13,102 nucleotides of DNA, taken from positions 1-13,102 of the forward strand of contig JAGRLX010000324.1 of the NCBI GenBank assembly GCA_020441605.1, read 5' to 3'. Numbering within the stretch: position 1 is the first letter of the stretch; every line of letters begins with the position of its first letter. This document shows positions 7,073 to 13,102 of this stretch, piece by piece. The notes under the pieces were generated by a model that saw only the letters and a program-made list of their open reading frames with translations, searched no databases and was not told where the DNA came from. The position numbers and the translations under genes were made by a program. The DNA is from Alphaproteobacteria bacterium (GTDB taxonomy: Bacteria; Pseudomonadota; Alphaproteobacteria; Rhizobiales; Aestuariivirgaceae).

Positions 7073-8659
7073 ATGGCTCCGCGAGTCCTCGTTTCCGACA
7101 AGTTATCTGAAACTGCCGTACAGATTTTCCGCGACCGGGGGGTGGAGGTCGACTACTTTCCCGATCTCGGCAAGGACAAGGACGCCTTGCTTGCCGCCAT
7201 CCCGCAATATGACGGTCTCGCCATCCGCTCGGCGACAAAGGTCACGCCCAAGGTGATCGCCGCCGCCGGCAAGCTCCGGGTGATCGGGCGCGCCGGCATC
7301 GGGGTCGACAACGTCGATATTCCGGCCGCTACCTCGCGCGGCATCGTGGTGATGAACACGCCCTTCGGCAACGCCATCACCACGGCTGAACATGCCATCT
7401 CGATGATGATGGCCCTGGCCCGGCAGATCCCCGAGGCCAATGCCTCGACCCATGCGGGCAAGTGGGAAAAGAATCGGTTCATGGGCGTCGAACTTTTCAA
7501 CAAGACATTGGGCGTCATTGGCTGCGGCAACATTGGCTCGATCGTGGCCGACCGCGGCCTGGGGCTGCGCATGCGGGTGATTGCCTTTGATCCGTTTCTG
7601 TCGCCGGAGCGCGCCATCGAGATCGGCGTCGAGAAGGTCGAACTCGAGGACATCTTCCGCCGGGCCGACTTCATCACGCTACACACGCCGTTGACCGACA
7701 AGACCCGCGGCATCATCGATGCCGCGGCACTGGCGAAATGCCGGAGGGGCGTGCGGATCATCAACTGCGCCCGCGGGGGACTGGTGGTCGAGGATACACT
7801 CTATGATGCCCTCAAGACGGGCCATGTGGCGGGAGCGGCGCTCGATGTCTTCGAGGTGGAGCCGGCGACCGGTCACAAGCTATTCGGTCTCGAAAACGTG
7901 GTGGCCACCCCGCACCTCGGCGCTTCCACCGGAGAGGCTCAGGAGAACGTCGCGCTGCAGGTGGCCGAGCAGATGTCCGACTATCTGCTGCACGGCGCAG
8001 TGAGCAATGCCCTCAACATGCCGTCGATCTCGGCCGACGAAGCACCGCGCCTGAGACCGTTCATCGCCCTGGCAGAGAAGCTCGGTTCCTTCGCAGGCCA
8101 ACTGACGGACGACCCGATTACCGGTGTCGTGATCGAGTATGCAGGCGACGTCAGCGAGATGAATACCCGCGCACTCACCTCGGCGGCGCTTGCTGGCGTG
8201 CTTCAGCCGATGCTGGGCATCGTGAATATGGTCTCGGCGCCGGTGGTGGCGCGTGAACGCGGCATCAAGGTCGACGAAGTGAAGCAGACCCAGCGTGGCG
8301 CCTACGAGACCTACATCCGGTTATCGGTCAAGACCGAGTCCATGGAGCGTTCGGTGGCCGGCACCGTCTTCTCGGACGGCAAGCCGCGCATCATCCAGAT
8401 CAAGGGCATCGATCTGGAGGCGGAATTTGGACCCTACATGCTCTACATCACCAATGACGACAAGCCGGGGTTCATTGGTGCACTGGGCATGCTTCTGGGC
8501 AACGCCAATGTGAACATCGCGACCTTCAATCTCGGCCGCAAGCAGCAGGGCGGGGAAGCGATCTGTCTCGTTTCGATCGATGAGCCGACGCCCGCCTCGG
8601 TGCTCCATGCGCTGAGCAAGGTGCCGCAGGTGAAGCAGGCCCGGCCGCTGCAGTTCTGA
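7073..8659 (+). CDS. serA: D-3-phosphoglycerate dehydrogenase SerA (long, ACT-containing form)
   Basis: SerA oxidises 3-phosphoglycerate to 3-phosphohydroxypyruvate with NAD, the committed step of serine synthesis. At 528 residues it is the long form found in many bacteria and animals. The substrate domain is at ~1-100 and 290-310, with the nucleotide domain between them carrying GVIGCGNIG (147-155). The catalytic residues are R234 (NCARGG), E263 (EVEP) and H281 (HLGAST). An intervening domain (~320-450) precedes a C-terminal ACT domain (~455-528, YITNDDKPGFIG) that in related enzymes binds serine for feedback inhibition. CAGGAG lies six bases before the ATG. It is in an operon with serC and converges on an uncharacterised gene, the gap holding a hairpin. 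Confidence 0.97.
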   Translation: MAPRVLVSDKLSETAVQIFRDRGVEVDYFPDLGKDKDALLAAIPQYDGLAIRSATKVTPKVIAAAGKLRVIGRAGIGVDNVDIPAATSRGIVVMNTPFGNAITTAEHAISMMMALARQIPEANASTHAGKWEKNRFMGVELFNKTLGVIGCGNIGSIVADRGLGLRMRVIAFDPFLSPERAIEIGVEKVELEDIFRRADFITLHTPLTDKTRGIIDAAALAKCRRGVRIINCARGGLVVEDTLYDALKTGHVAGAALDVFEVEPATGHKLFGLENVVATPHLGASTGEAQENVALQVAEQMSDYLLHGAVSNALNMPSISADEAPRLRPFIALAEKLGSFAGQLTDDPITGVVIEYAGDVSEMNTRALTSAALAGVLQPMLGIVNMVSAPVVARERGIKVDEVKQTQRGAYETYIRLSVKTESMERSVAGTVFSDGKPRIIQIKGIDLEAEFGPYMLYITNDDKPGFIGALGMLLGNANVNIATFNLGRKQQGGEAICLVSIDEPTPASVLHALSKVPQVKQARPLQF

Positions 8660-8665
8660 TGAGTG

Positions 8666-8690
8666 GGGCAGGACCGGTTATGGTCCGCCC
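8666..8690. terminator. Hairpin between convergent serA and an uncharacterised gene
   Basis: GGGC-A-GGACC (8666-8675) pairs with GGTCC-GCCC (8682-8690) as a 9-bp helix with one bulged A and the loop GGTTAT. It begins seven bases after the serA stop and covers the stop and last three codons of the opposing gene, so it would be read by both transcripts. There is no T-run. Its placement fits a bidirectional terminator. Confidence 0.45.
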
Positions 8691-10129
8691 ATCTTCATCA
8701 GATCGGTACCATTGACAAGCACGCTTCCCTCCGGCGTGCTCTCGACCTTCCATGACAGGTATCCGTCGGCCTCCTGCTTGGCCAGGCCCTTGGCGACGAT
8801 CACCATTGGCGCCATCTGTTGCAGGCCCATCTCCGGCGGTGCGGCTTGAAGCGCCCCCATGACATCGTCCAGGCCCTTGAGCTGGAATGTGGCCTGGCCT
8901 GCCGGCGGCGCGGCTGGCCCGGCAGTCATGCCGCCTTCTGCCTTGAGGTGGAACAGGCTGGCGAGGATCTCGCTCGGTCCGAGACCGAGCGTCACCGCGC
9001 CCTTGGGAATGATCGCCTGTTGCAACTGGCTCTCGACTTCGGGAGAGATTGGCGGATCCTTGCCCAGGTCGAAATTGTCGATCAGCAGCTTGGCGGCCGC
9101 CGCCAAATTGAAGTCGGTGACGTTGAAGTCGACCACGAGGCGGGACGGCACCAGATTCGCTGCCCAGGGCGGCACGATACCCTCCGGGAGGCTGACATTC
9201 GCAAAGGTGAATTTCTCGCGCACCATCCCGTCTTCGACGACACCGTTGGCATTGACCAGGACTTCGATCTGGCCGAGGCCGAAACGGCCGACAAGCGTGT
9301 TGACCGTCATGTCGTTAATCGTGGCGCCGGCTTCCATCGAGTCGAACAGCGGCATGGCGGCGCGCAGCTTGTCTTTCAGTTCTGCCTGTCCGGCGATGAT
9401 GGCATCGGGCGCGGGCCTTGCAACGAACCAGGCGATCAACTGCTTGACCGGATCGAGCCTCAATCCCTTGATCGTTCCCCCCTGAGTCCCGGACGGCGCG
9501 GCAATGCTGAAATCCATGGGCGGTGTGGACCCATCCGGGGCCGCCGGCATGGTGATGGTCTCGCGCAGGTCCCTGAAATCCGACGTCATGGTGCTGTCGG
9601 CTCGGTCGCCGGTTCCGGTGGTGGCGGTCTCATAATGCATCGCGCCGAGCGTGTAGGTCACATTGGTCGTGGTGCCCTGTTCGGTCACCGTCTGATTCAT
9701 CGCGAACTGGGTGATGTCGGCGGAGGTCGACGAGAAGGCACCGAGCACCTCGTCAAACGTGCCGGTGCTCTTGAGGCTGCCGATACTGGCGGCCATGTCG
9801 ACGGTGCCGTCGACCTTGAAGGCGAAGGCCAGCGGCTGATCCTGGGTGACGGTCCATTTGCCGCCACCTTGGTCCGCCAGCACCATGGCCAGCGGGGTGA
9901 CGCTGATCGTGACCTTCGGGTCCTTGATTTTCGCGAAGAGGGGGGCAAAGTCGAGCTTCAGATTGTAGTTGTCCCCATCGGGCGTGACCGTCACGACGCC
10001 TGCCTCGGCCGTGAAATAGGATTGCAGCGCCGCGGCGATGCGGGAGGCCTCATCGGCGCTGGCGGCGGCGAGTGCGGGCATGCTGGAGCCGGCGAGCAGC
10101 AAAGCAGCCAGAAGGGCGGGAGTTTTCAT
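8678..10129 (-). CDS. Uncharacterised secreted protein, 483 residues
   Basis: I do not recognise this family with confidence. The protein starts MKTPALLAALLLAGSSMPALA, a signal peptide with likely cleavage after residue 21. No other membrane segment or lipobox is evident, so the mature protein should be periplasmic. The rest is mostly alternating beta-type sequence (VTVTPDGDNYNLKLDF; KWTVTQDQPLAFAFKVDG). The texture resembles the large periplasmic DUF945/DUF2125-like proteins, but that is an impression, not a match. A Pro/Ala/Gly-rich stretch (AGPAAPPAGQ) lies near residue 410. The ATG at 10129 has GGAG five bases upstream. The frame continues ~285 codons further upstream, but that part lies antisense to the MuiA-family gene and is rejected. 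The gene is divergent from that gene across 150 bases and ends in a hairpin shared with serA. Confidence 0.82.
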   Translation of the reverse strand: MKTPALLAALLLAGSSMPALAAASADEASRIAAALQSYFTAEAGVVTVTPDGDNYNLKLDFAPLFAKIKDPKVTISVTPLAMVLADQGGGKWTVTQDQPLAFAFKVDGTVDMAASIGSLKSTGTFDEVLGAFSSTSADITQFAMNQTVTEQGTTTNVTYTLGAMHYETATTGTGDRADSTMTSDFRDLRETITMPAAPDGSTPPMDFSIAAPSGTQGGTIKGLRLDPVKQLIAWFVARPAPDAIIAGQAELKDKLRAAMPLFDSMEAGATINDMTVNTLVGRFGLGQIEVLVNANGVVEDGMVREKFTFANVSLPEGIVPPWAANLVPSRLVVDFNVTDFNLAAAAKLLIDNFDLGKDPPISPEVESQLQQAIIPKGAVTLGLGPSEILASLFHLKAEGGMTAGPAAPPAGQATFQLKGLDDVMGALQAAPPEMGLQQMAPMVIVAKGLAKQEADGYLSWKVESTPEGSVLVNGTDLMKMGGP

Positions 10130-10247
10130 GTTTGCTCCAGGGCGTTGCAGGGGTCCCGCAGGCTCGCATTGGTAACCGTCGGCGTCAATACACAGGTTTT
10201 GCCGTATTCCGGCCCTTAAATCGCCGGAGCCACCACGCTTGATCGCG

Positions 10248-10272
10248 CCATTGGCCGGGGGTCCAATGGAGG
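10248..10272 (+). promoter_or_regulatory. MuiA-family gene ribosome site overlapping an inverted repeat
   Basis: GGAGG (10268-10272) lies seven bases before the ATG at 10280 and fixes the start. Its first two Gs are the end of CCAATGG (10263-10269), a perfect inverted copy of CCATTGG (10248-10254) around an eight-base spacer. A 7-bp stem could therefore partly mask the ribosome site. The same arms could instead be a protein-binding palindrome. Confidence 0.4.
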
Positions 10273-10279
10273 AACCGCA

Positions 10280-11968
10280 ATGCGTTTGAAACTTGCTCTC
10301 GTGCTTCTTGCCACCACGGCCGCGACACCCGCTCTCGCGGCCGACATTCCGGCCATATCGAAAGTCGATGCCGTCACCGTATTTCCGAGCGGTGCCGAAG
10401 TCACGCGCCTGTCCGAGGTGCGTCTCGACGCCGGCGAGCATACGCTGATCTTCGAAGGACTGCCGGGCGACCTGATGGCGGAAACGATCCGGATCGAAGG
10501 CGATGGCGGGGGCCAGATCGAAATCGGTTCGGTCGATGCGCGGCTTGCCTATCTGCCTTCGACTGAAATCGACGCACAGCGGAAATCGCTCGAAGCCATG
10601 ATCCAGCAATTGAACGACGAGCGTTCGGCTCTCGAGCAGAAGATCACCGATGCCGAATATCAGAAGAATCTGATGCAGGAGCTTGCATCCAACGCATTCG
10701 GCAAACCGCCGAAGGAGGGTGAGCCCAAGACCTTCGGTGCAGATGACCTGGGTCAGTTGCTCGATCTGGTTGGTGGCAGGTTGCAGGCCATTTCCAAGCT
10801 CATCATCGACTCGCGGCTGCGGCAGCGGGAGATTGACATCCGCATCAACGATCTCAACGTCCAGATGACGGAACTGGCCCCGCGGGATCAGGCGCGCATG
10901 CGGGTCGCTGTGCATCTCGCGGCCCCAGTGGCGACCGATGGCACCTTCCGGCTGAAGTATCGTATCGCTGGCGCGGGGTGGCAACCGATCTATGACGCCC
11001 GGCTCACGTCGCCGGCCAAGTCGACAGCGGCCAAGATCGAATTGGTGCGGCGGGCAGCCGTCACACAGTCGACGACAGAGACCTGGGACGGCGTTGCCCT
11101 CACGCTTTCGACGGCCCGGCCGGTTGGGGCGACGGCGGCTCCGGAGATGGTGCCGCAGCCCATCGATGCCTACAAGGAGGGCCGGGCAGAGAACTACCAG
11201 ACCCGCGGCAACATTGCGCTGCAGGCACCGGCCCCGGCTGCGGAAAAGTTGGGGGACGTCGCCGAGGATGCGGCGAAGTCCGAAGTGGAAGCCAAGGTGA
11301 AGAAGGCACAGCAGGTCCAGGCGGACGTGCAGGTCGCGGGCTTCCAGGCGCTCTATGCCATTCCTGGCCGAGTCTCGATTGACAACACCGGCACCGCCAA
11401 GAACGTGCGCATCTCCACCAGCACGCTCGAGGCGAAGCTCGCGGCGCGGGCCGTGCCGAAGCTCGATCCCAATGCCTATATGACGGCAGGTTTCACTCTC
11501 GATGGCGAAACACCTATCTTGCCGGGTACGGCCATGCTCTATCGCGACGGTGTCTATATGGGCCAGGGATGGCTTCCGATGCTGTCACCGGGCGAGGAGG
11601 CCAAGCTGGGCTTCGGCGCCGATGACCTCATCAAGGTGAAGCGGGTCGAGGTAAAACGCCTGCTTAGTGAAGAGGGGATCATTTCAAGCTCCAACGTGGA
11701 TACCCGCGCCTATGACATCACGGTCAAGAACCTCCATGATTTCGCGGTGCCGGTGACCGTCCTCGACCAGATGCCCTATTCGACCCACGAGGATATCGAA
11801 ATCACCACCTTGCCCGGCATGACCGCGCCGACGGCGAAGGATTTCGAGAAGAAGCGGGGCGTGCTGGCCTGGAGCTTCGAGCTTGCGCCCAAGGACGAGA
11901 AGGTCGTGAAGCACGGCTTCAAGGTCACCTGGCCGAAAGACATGGTTGTCGGCATGACCTTCAACTGA
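10280..11968 (+). CDS. MuiA-family (DUF4140/DUF4139) secreted protein
   Basis: This 562-residue protein has a signal peptide (MRLKLALVLLATTAATPALA, cleavage after residue 20). The N-terminal DUF4140-like part opens with KVDAVTVFPSGAEVTR (28-43). A probable coiled coil runs over ~95-135 and ~160-200, followed by the DUF4139 body with RLKYRIAGAGWQPIYDARL (224-242), the RRAAVTQSTTETWDG segment (257-271) and a C-terminal WSFELAPKDEKVVKHGFKV...WPKD (531-554). This order is that of proteins labelled mucoidy inhibitor MuiA family. Their biochemical role is not established, and the name comes from an effect on mucoid growth. An Ala/Glu/Lys-rich insert at ~316-350 looks flexible. The gene is divergent from the 483-residue secreted protein, and its last eight bases overlap the end of the opposing DUF2182 gene. 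Confidence 0.88.
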   Translation: MRLKLALVLLATTAATPALAADIPAISKVDAVTVFPSGAEVTRLSEVRLDAGEHTLIFEGLPGDLMAETIRIEGDGGGQIEIGSVDARLAYLPSTEIDAQRKSLEAMIQQLNDERSALEQKITDAEYQKNLMQELASNAFGKPPKEGEPKTFGADDLGQLLDLVGGRLQAISKLIIDSRLRQREIDIRINDLNVQMTELAPRDQARMRVAVHLAAPVATDGTFRLKYRIAGAGWQPIYDARLTSPAKSTAAKIELVRRAAVTQSTTETWDGVALTLSTARPVGATAAPEMVPQPIDAYKEGRAENYQTRGNIALQAPAPAAEKLGDVAEDAAKSEVEAKVKKAQQVQADVQVAGFQALYAIPGRVSIDNTGTAKNVRISTSTLEAKLAARAVPKLDPNAYMTAGFTLDGETPILPGTAMLYRDGVYMGQGWLPMLSPGEEAKLGFGADDLIKVKRVEVKRLLSEEGIISSSNVDTRAYDITVKNLHDFAVPVTVLDQMPYSTHEDIEITTLPGMTAPTAKDFEKKRGVLAWSFELAPKDEKVVKHGFKVTWPKDMVVGMTFN

Positions 11969-12719
11969 TCGCTTCGGCAAGAATCCACAGTCCCCAGGCC
12001 GAAAGGGCTATTCCGGCGAAGCGATCGAGACGCAGCTTCGCCGGCACCAGTTTCTCGGCCGCCACATAGATCGCCAGACCGACGATCCATTTGAGTTCCA
12101 TCACCCCGCCATAGAACAACAGCAGCATCAACAGCCAGCAGCAGCCCGTACAATAGAGGCCATGGGACAGGCCCATTCGAAAGGCACCGCCATGGCCGTT
12201 GCGCCAGTGATGGGCGATGTAGAGAAAAGGTGACTGGCAGTGCTTCAGACAGGCGTTCTTCAGCGGTGTGAGCTGATACACGCCCGCGGCAACGAGCAGG
12301 AGGCCGCCCAGGACCTTGCTGGTGAGCGCCATCATCCCTGTCATCGGGATCACGTCGGCGGTGAGGAACTGCATCGCGGTGGCAGCCAGCGAAAACAGAG
12401 ACCAGATTGCAGCGTAGCCCAGTGCGAAGATGGCCAGTCCTCCCGCCGCCGGGATATTCCGGGCGATGGCGCTAAAACTCAAGATGGCAGGTGCGGCCGA
12501 GGGCATCATCATGGCCATCATCATCGTCCACCACATGACGAACAGGACCACGAAATATGTGGCACTGCCCTCGGCCGGCGCGGATGGCCGCATCAGCCAG
12601 TCGCCGGTCTCGAGGGTTGCCCAAAGCCCGGCTGCCACGACGAAGACGAGCCCTGCCGCGACCAGGCCGCGCTCGCGCCGCGCGGCCCAGAGCAGGGCGT
12701 TACCCTGGATCGGGGTCAA
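11961..12719 (-). CDS. DUF2182 multi-pass membrane protein, predicted metal-binding
   Basis: This 252-residue protein has about six hydrophobic segments. It has the hallmarks of DUF2182 (COG5486, annotated as a predicted metal-binding integral membrane protein). These are a methionine-rich helix WWTMMMAMMMPS (63-74), a loop with CLKHC (157-161), HHWRNGHGGAFRMGLSHGLYC (from 170), and YCTGCCW (189-195). Five cysteines and nearby histidines and methionines could bind a soft metal, but no substrate is known to me. The start is TTG at 12719, overlapping the DUF1326 stop as TTGA with AGGGA seven bases upstream. The frame stays open to 12953, but that would lie inside the DUF1326 gene and add polar residues. 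The 3' end overlaps the MuiA-family gene by eight bases, tail to tail. Confidence 0.86.
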   Translation of the reverse strand: MTPIQGNALLWAARRERGLVAAGLVFVVAAGLWATLETGDWLMRPSAPAEGSATYFVVLFVMWWTMMMAMMMPSAAPAILSFSAIARNIPAAGGLAIFALGYAAIWSLFSLAATAMQFLTADVIPMTGMMALTSKVLGGLLLVAAGVYQLTPLKNACLKHCQSPFLYIAHHWRNGHGGAFRMGLSHGLYCTGCCWLLMLLLFYGGVMELKWIVGLAIYVAAEKLVPAKLRLDRFAGIALSAWGLWILAEAIS

Positions 12720-13102
12720 TGTACGATCCCTGTGCCGGTGAGATGCAGCATGGCCAGATGGGCATGACTGTCCTTCAGGTCGAGCCGTATGGCGCCGCGG
12801 GCCCAGGTTGTGGCCGAGGCGAATTCGGCTTCGGCAAACTCGAAGCTGTCGCGCAGCACGACCCTGGCATGGTGCGGTAGACCGGTCACCGGATTGCGGA
12901 TGGCGCGCGTATTTGCCTCCACAATCTCCTTTACGGCAAAGCGGCCGTCGCAACTGTCCAGATCGGCCTCGAAATCGATTTCAGCAAAGACGGGATCGTG
13001 CACCTTGTCAAAAGTCATCGAGAAGACCTGAAAGAAATTCGCTCCGGGCTCGGAATCCTGTCCCGACATGATTGTCAACAGGGCATTGCGTTGGTCTTCT
13101 GT
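12716..13102 (-). CDS. DUF1326 protein, C-terminal part (5' end beyond window)
   Basis: The visible 128 residues are open to the window edge and read TEDQRNALLTIMSGQDSEPG at the start. They contain FFQVFSMTFDKVHDP, IDFEADLDSCDGR and IRNPVTGLPHHARVVL, and end LHLTGTGIVH. This is the C-terminal pattern of DUF1326, small cytosolic proteins of about 200 residues whose N-terminus usually carries a CNC...CPC-like cysteine cluster. That part lies outside the window. The TTG at 13078 and ATG at 13069 are internal, since homologous sequence continues upstream. The stop overlaps the DUF2182 start (TTGA), so the two proteins are co-translated. From memory, DUF1326 and DUF2182 genes are often neighbours in proteobacteria; their joint function is unknown to me. 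Confidence 0.85.
   Translation of the reverse strand, partial: TEDQRNALLTIMSGQDSEPGANFFQVFSMTFDKVHDPVFAEIDFEADLDSCDGRFAVKEIVEANTRAIRNPVTGLPHHARVVLRDSFEFAEAEFASATTWARGAIRLDLKDSHAHLAMLHLTGTGIVH
12727..12731 (-). promoter_or_regulatory. Shine-Dalgarno supporting the TTG start of the DUF2182 gene
   Basis: On the minus strand AGGGA lies seven bases before the TTG at 12719 and inside the last codons of the DUF1326 gene. No ATG or GTG start in the DUF2182 frame fits the first hydrophobic segment better. Confidence 0.4.

Noticed and set aside
8819..10219. 466-codon open frame on the + strand
   Set aside because: It lies antisense across the 483-residue secreted-protein gene. Its translation is rich in Arg, Gly, His and Asp with no domain, and the opposing frame has a signal peptide, ribosome site and normal composition.
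10209..10227. CCGGC/GCCGG inverted repeat in the divergent spacer
   Set aside because: The 5-bp stem with a nine-base loop is common by chance in GC-rich DNA.
10130..10984. N-terminal extension of the 483-residue protein (768 codons total)
   Set aside because: It is antisense to the well-supported MuiA-family gene and would bury the signal peptide in the middle of the protein.
12720..12953. 78-codon N-terminal extension of the DUF2182 protein
   Set aside because: It overlaps the DUF1326 gene in another frame on the same strand and is Arg/His/Pro-rich, unlike a real membrane-protein start.

Overview
The window reads as ordinary chromosomal DNA from a GC-rich alphaproteobacterium, most likely of the Hyphomicrobiales (rhizobial) order. 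The evidence is the alphaproteobacterial style of SerC and FtsH, the ftsH-folP-glmM order, an Omp25/opacity-type porin-like protein, and uniformly high third-position GC. The genus cannot be named from sequence alone. Genes are packed tightly, no gene-free stretch exceeds about 165 bases, and I see no tRNA, rRNA, insertion sequence, CRISPR array or prophage gene.

Region 1 (1-3553, + strand) is a housekeeping operon. It holds the 3' part of ftsH (membrane AAA+ protease), folP (dihydropteroate synthase, with a roughly 70-residue N-terminal extension) and glmM (phosphoglucosamine mutase). ftsH and folP overlap at TGATG, and glmM starts 20 bases after folP. This order is also found in enterobacteria. 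Region 2 (3598-5015, - strand) is a two-gene unit: an EamA/DMT-family exporter overlaps (ATGA) a small secreted protein of unknown function that carries an internal 20-residue-period repeat. Region 3 (5178-5750, + strand) encodes a small outer-membrane beta-barrel protein and is followed by a strong 12-bp hairpin.

Region 4 (5914-8659, + strand) is serC-serA, the first two steps of the phosphorylated serine pathway in reverse gene order (SerA makes the 3-phosphohydroxypyruvate that SerC transaminates). serA converges on a 483-residue secreted protein of unknown function (8678-10129, -), with a hairpin between them. That gene is divergent from a MuiA-family (DUF4139) secreted protein (10280-11968, +) across a 150-base spacer. 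The MuiA gene in turn converges, with an 8-base tail-to-tail overlap, on region 5 (11961-13102, -). Region 5 is a DUF1326 gene cut by the window edge, translationally coupled through TTGA to a DUF2182 membrane protein with methionine- and cysteine-rich motifs.

The known parts are cell-envelope and central-metabolism genes. The least understood parts are the DUF1326-DUF2182 pair, the divergent pair of secreted proteins at 8678-11968, and the repeat-bearing secreted protein coupled to the EamA exporter. Nothing here proves a new system. The DUF1326-DUF2182 pair is the best candidate for one.
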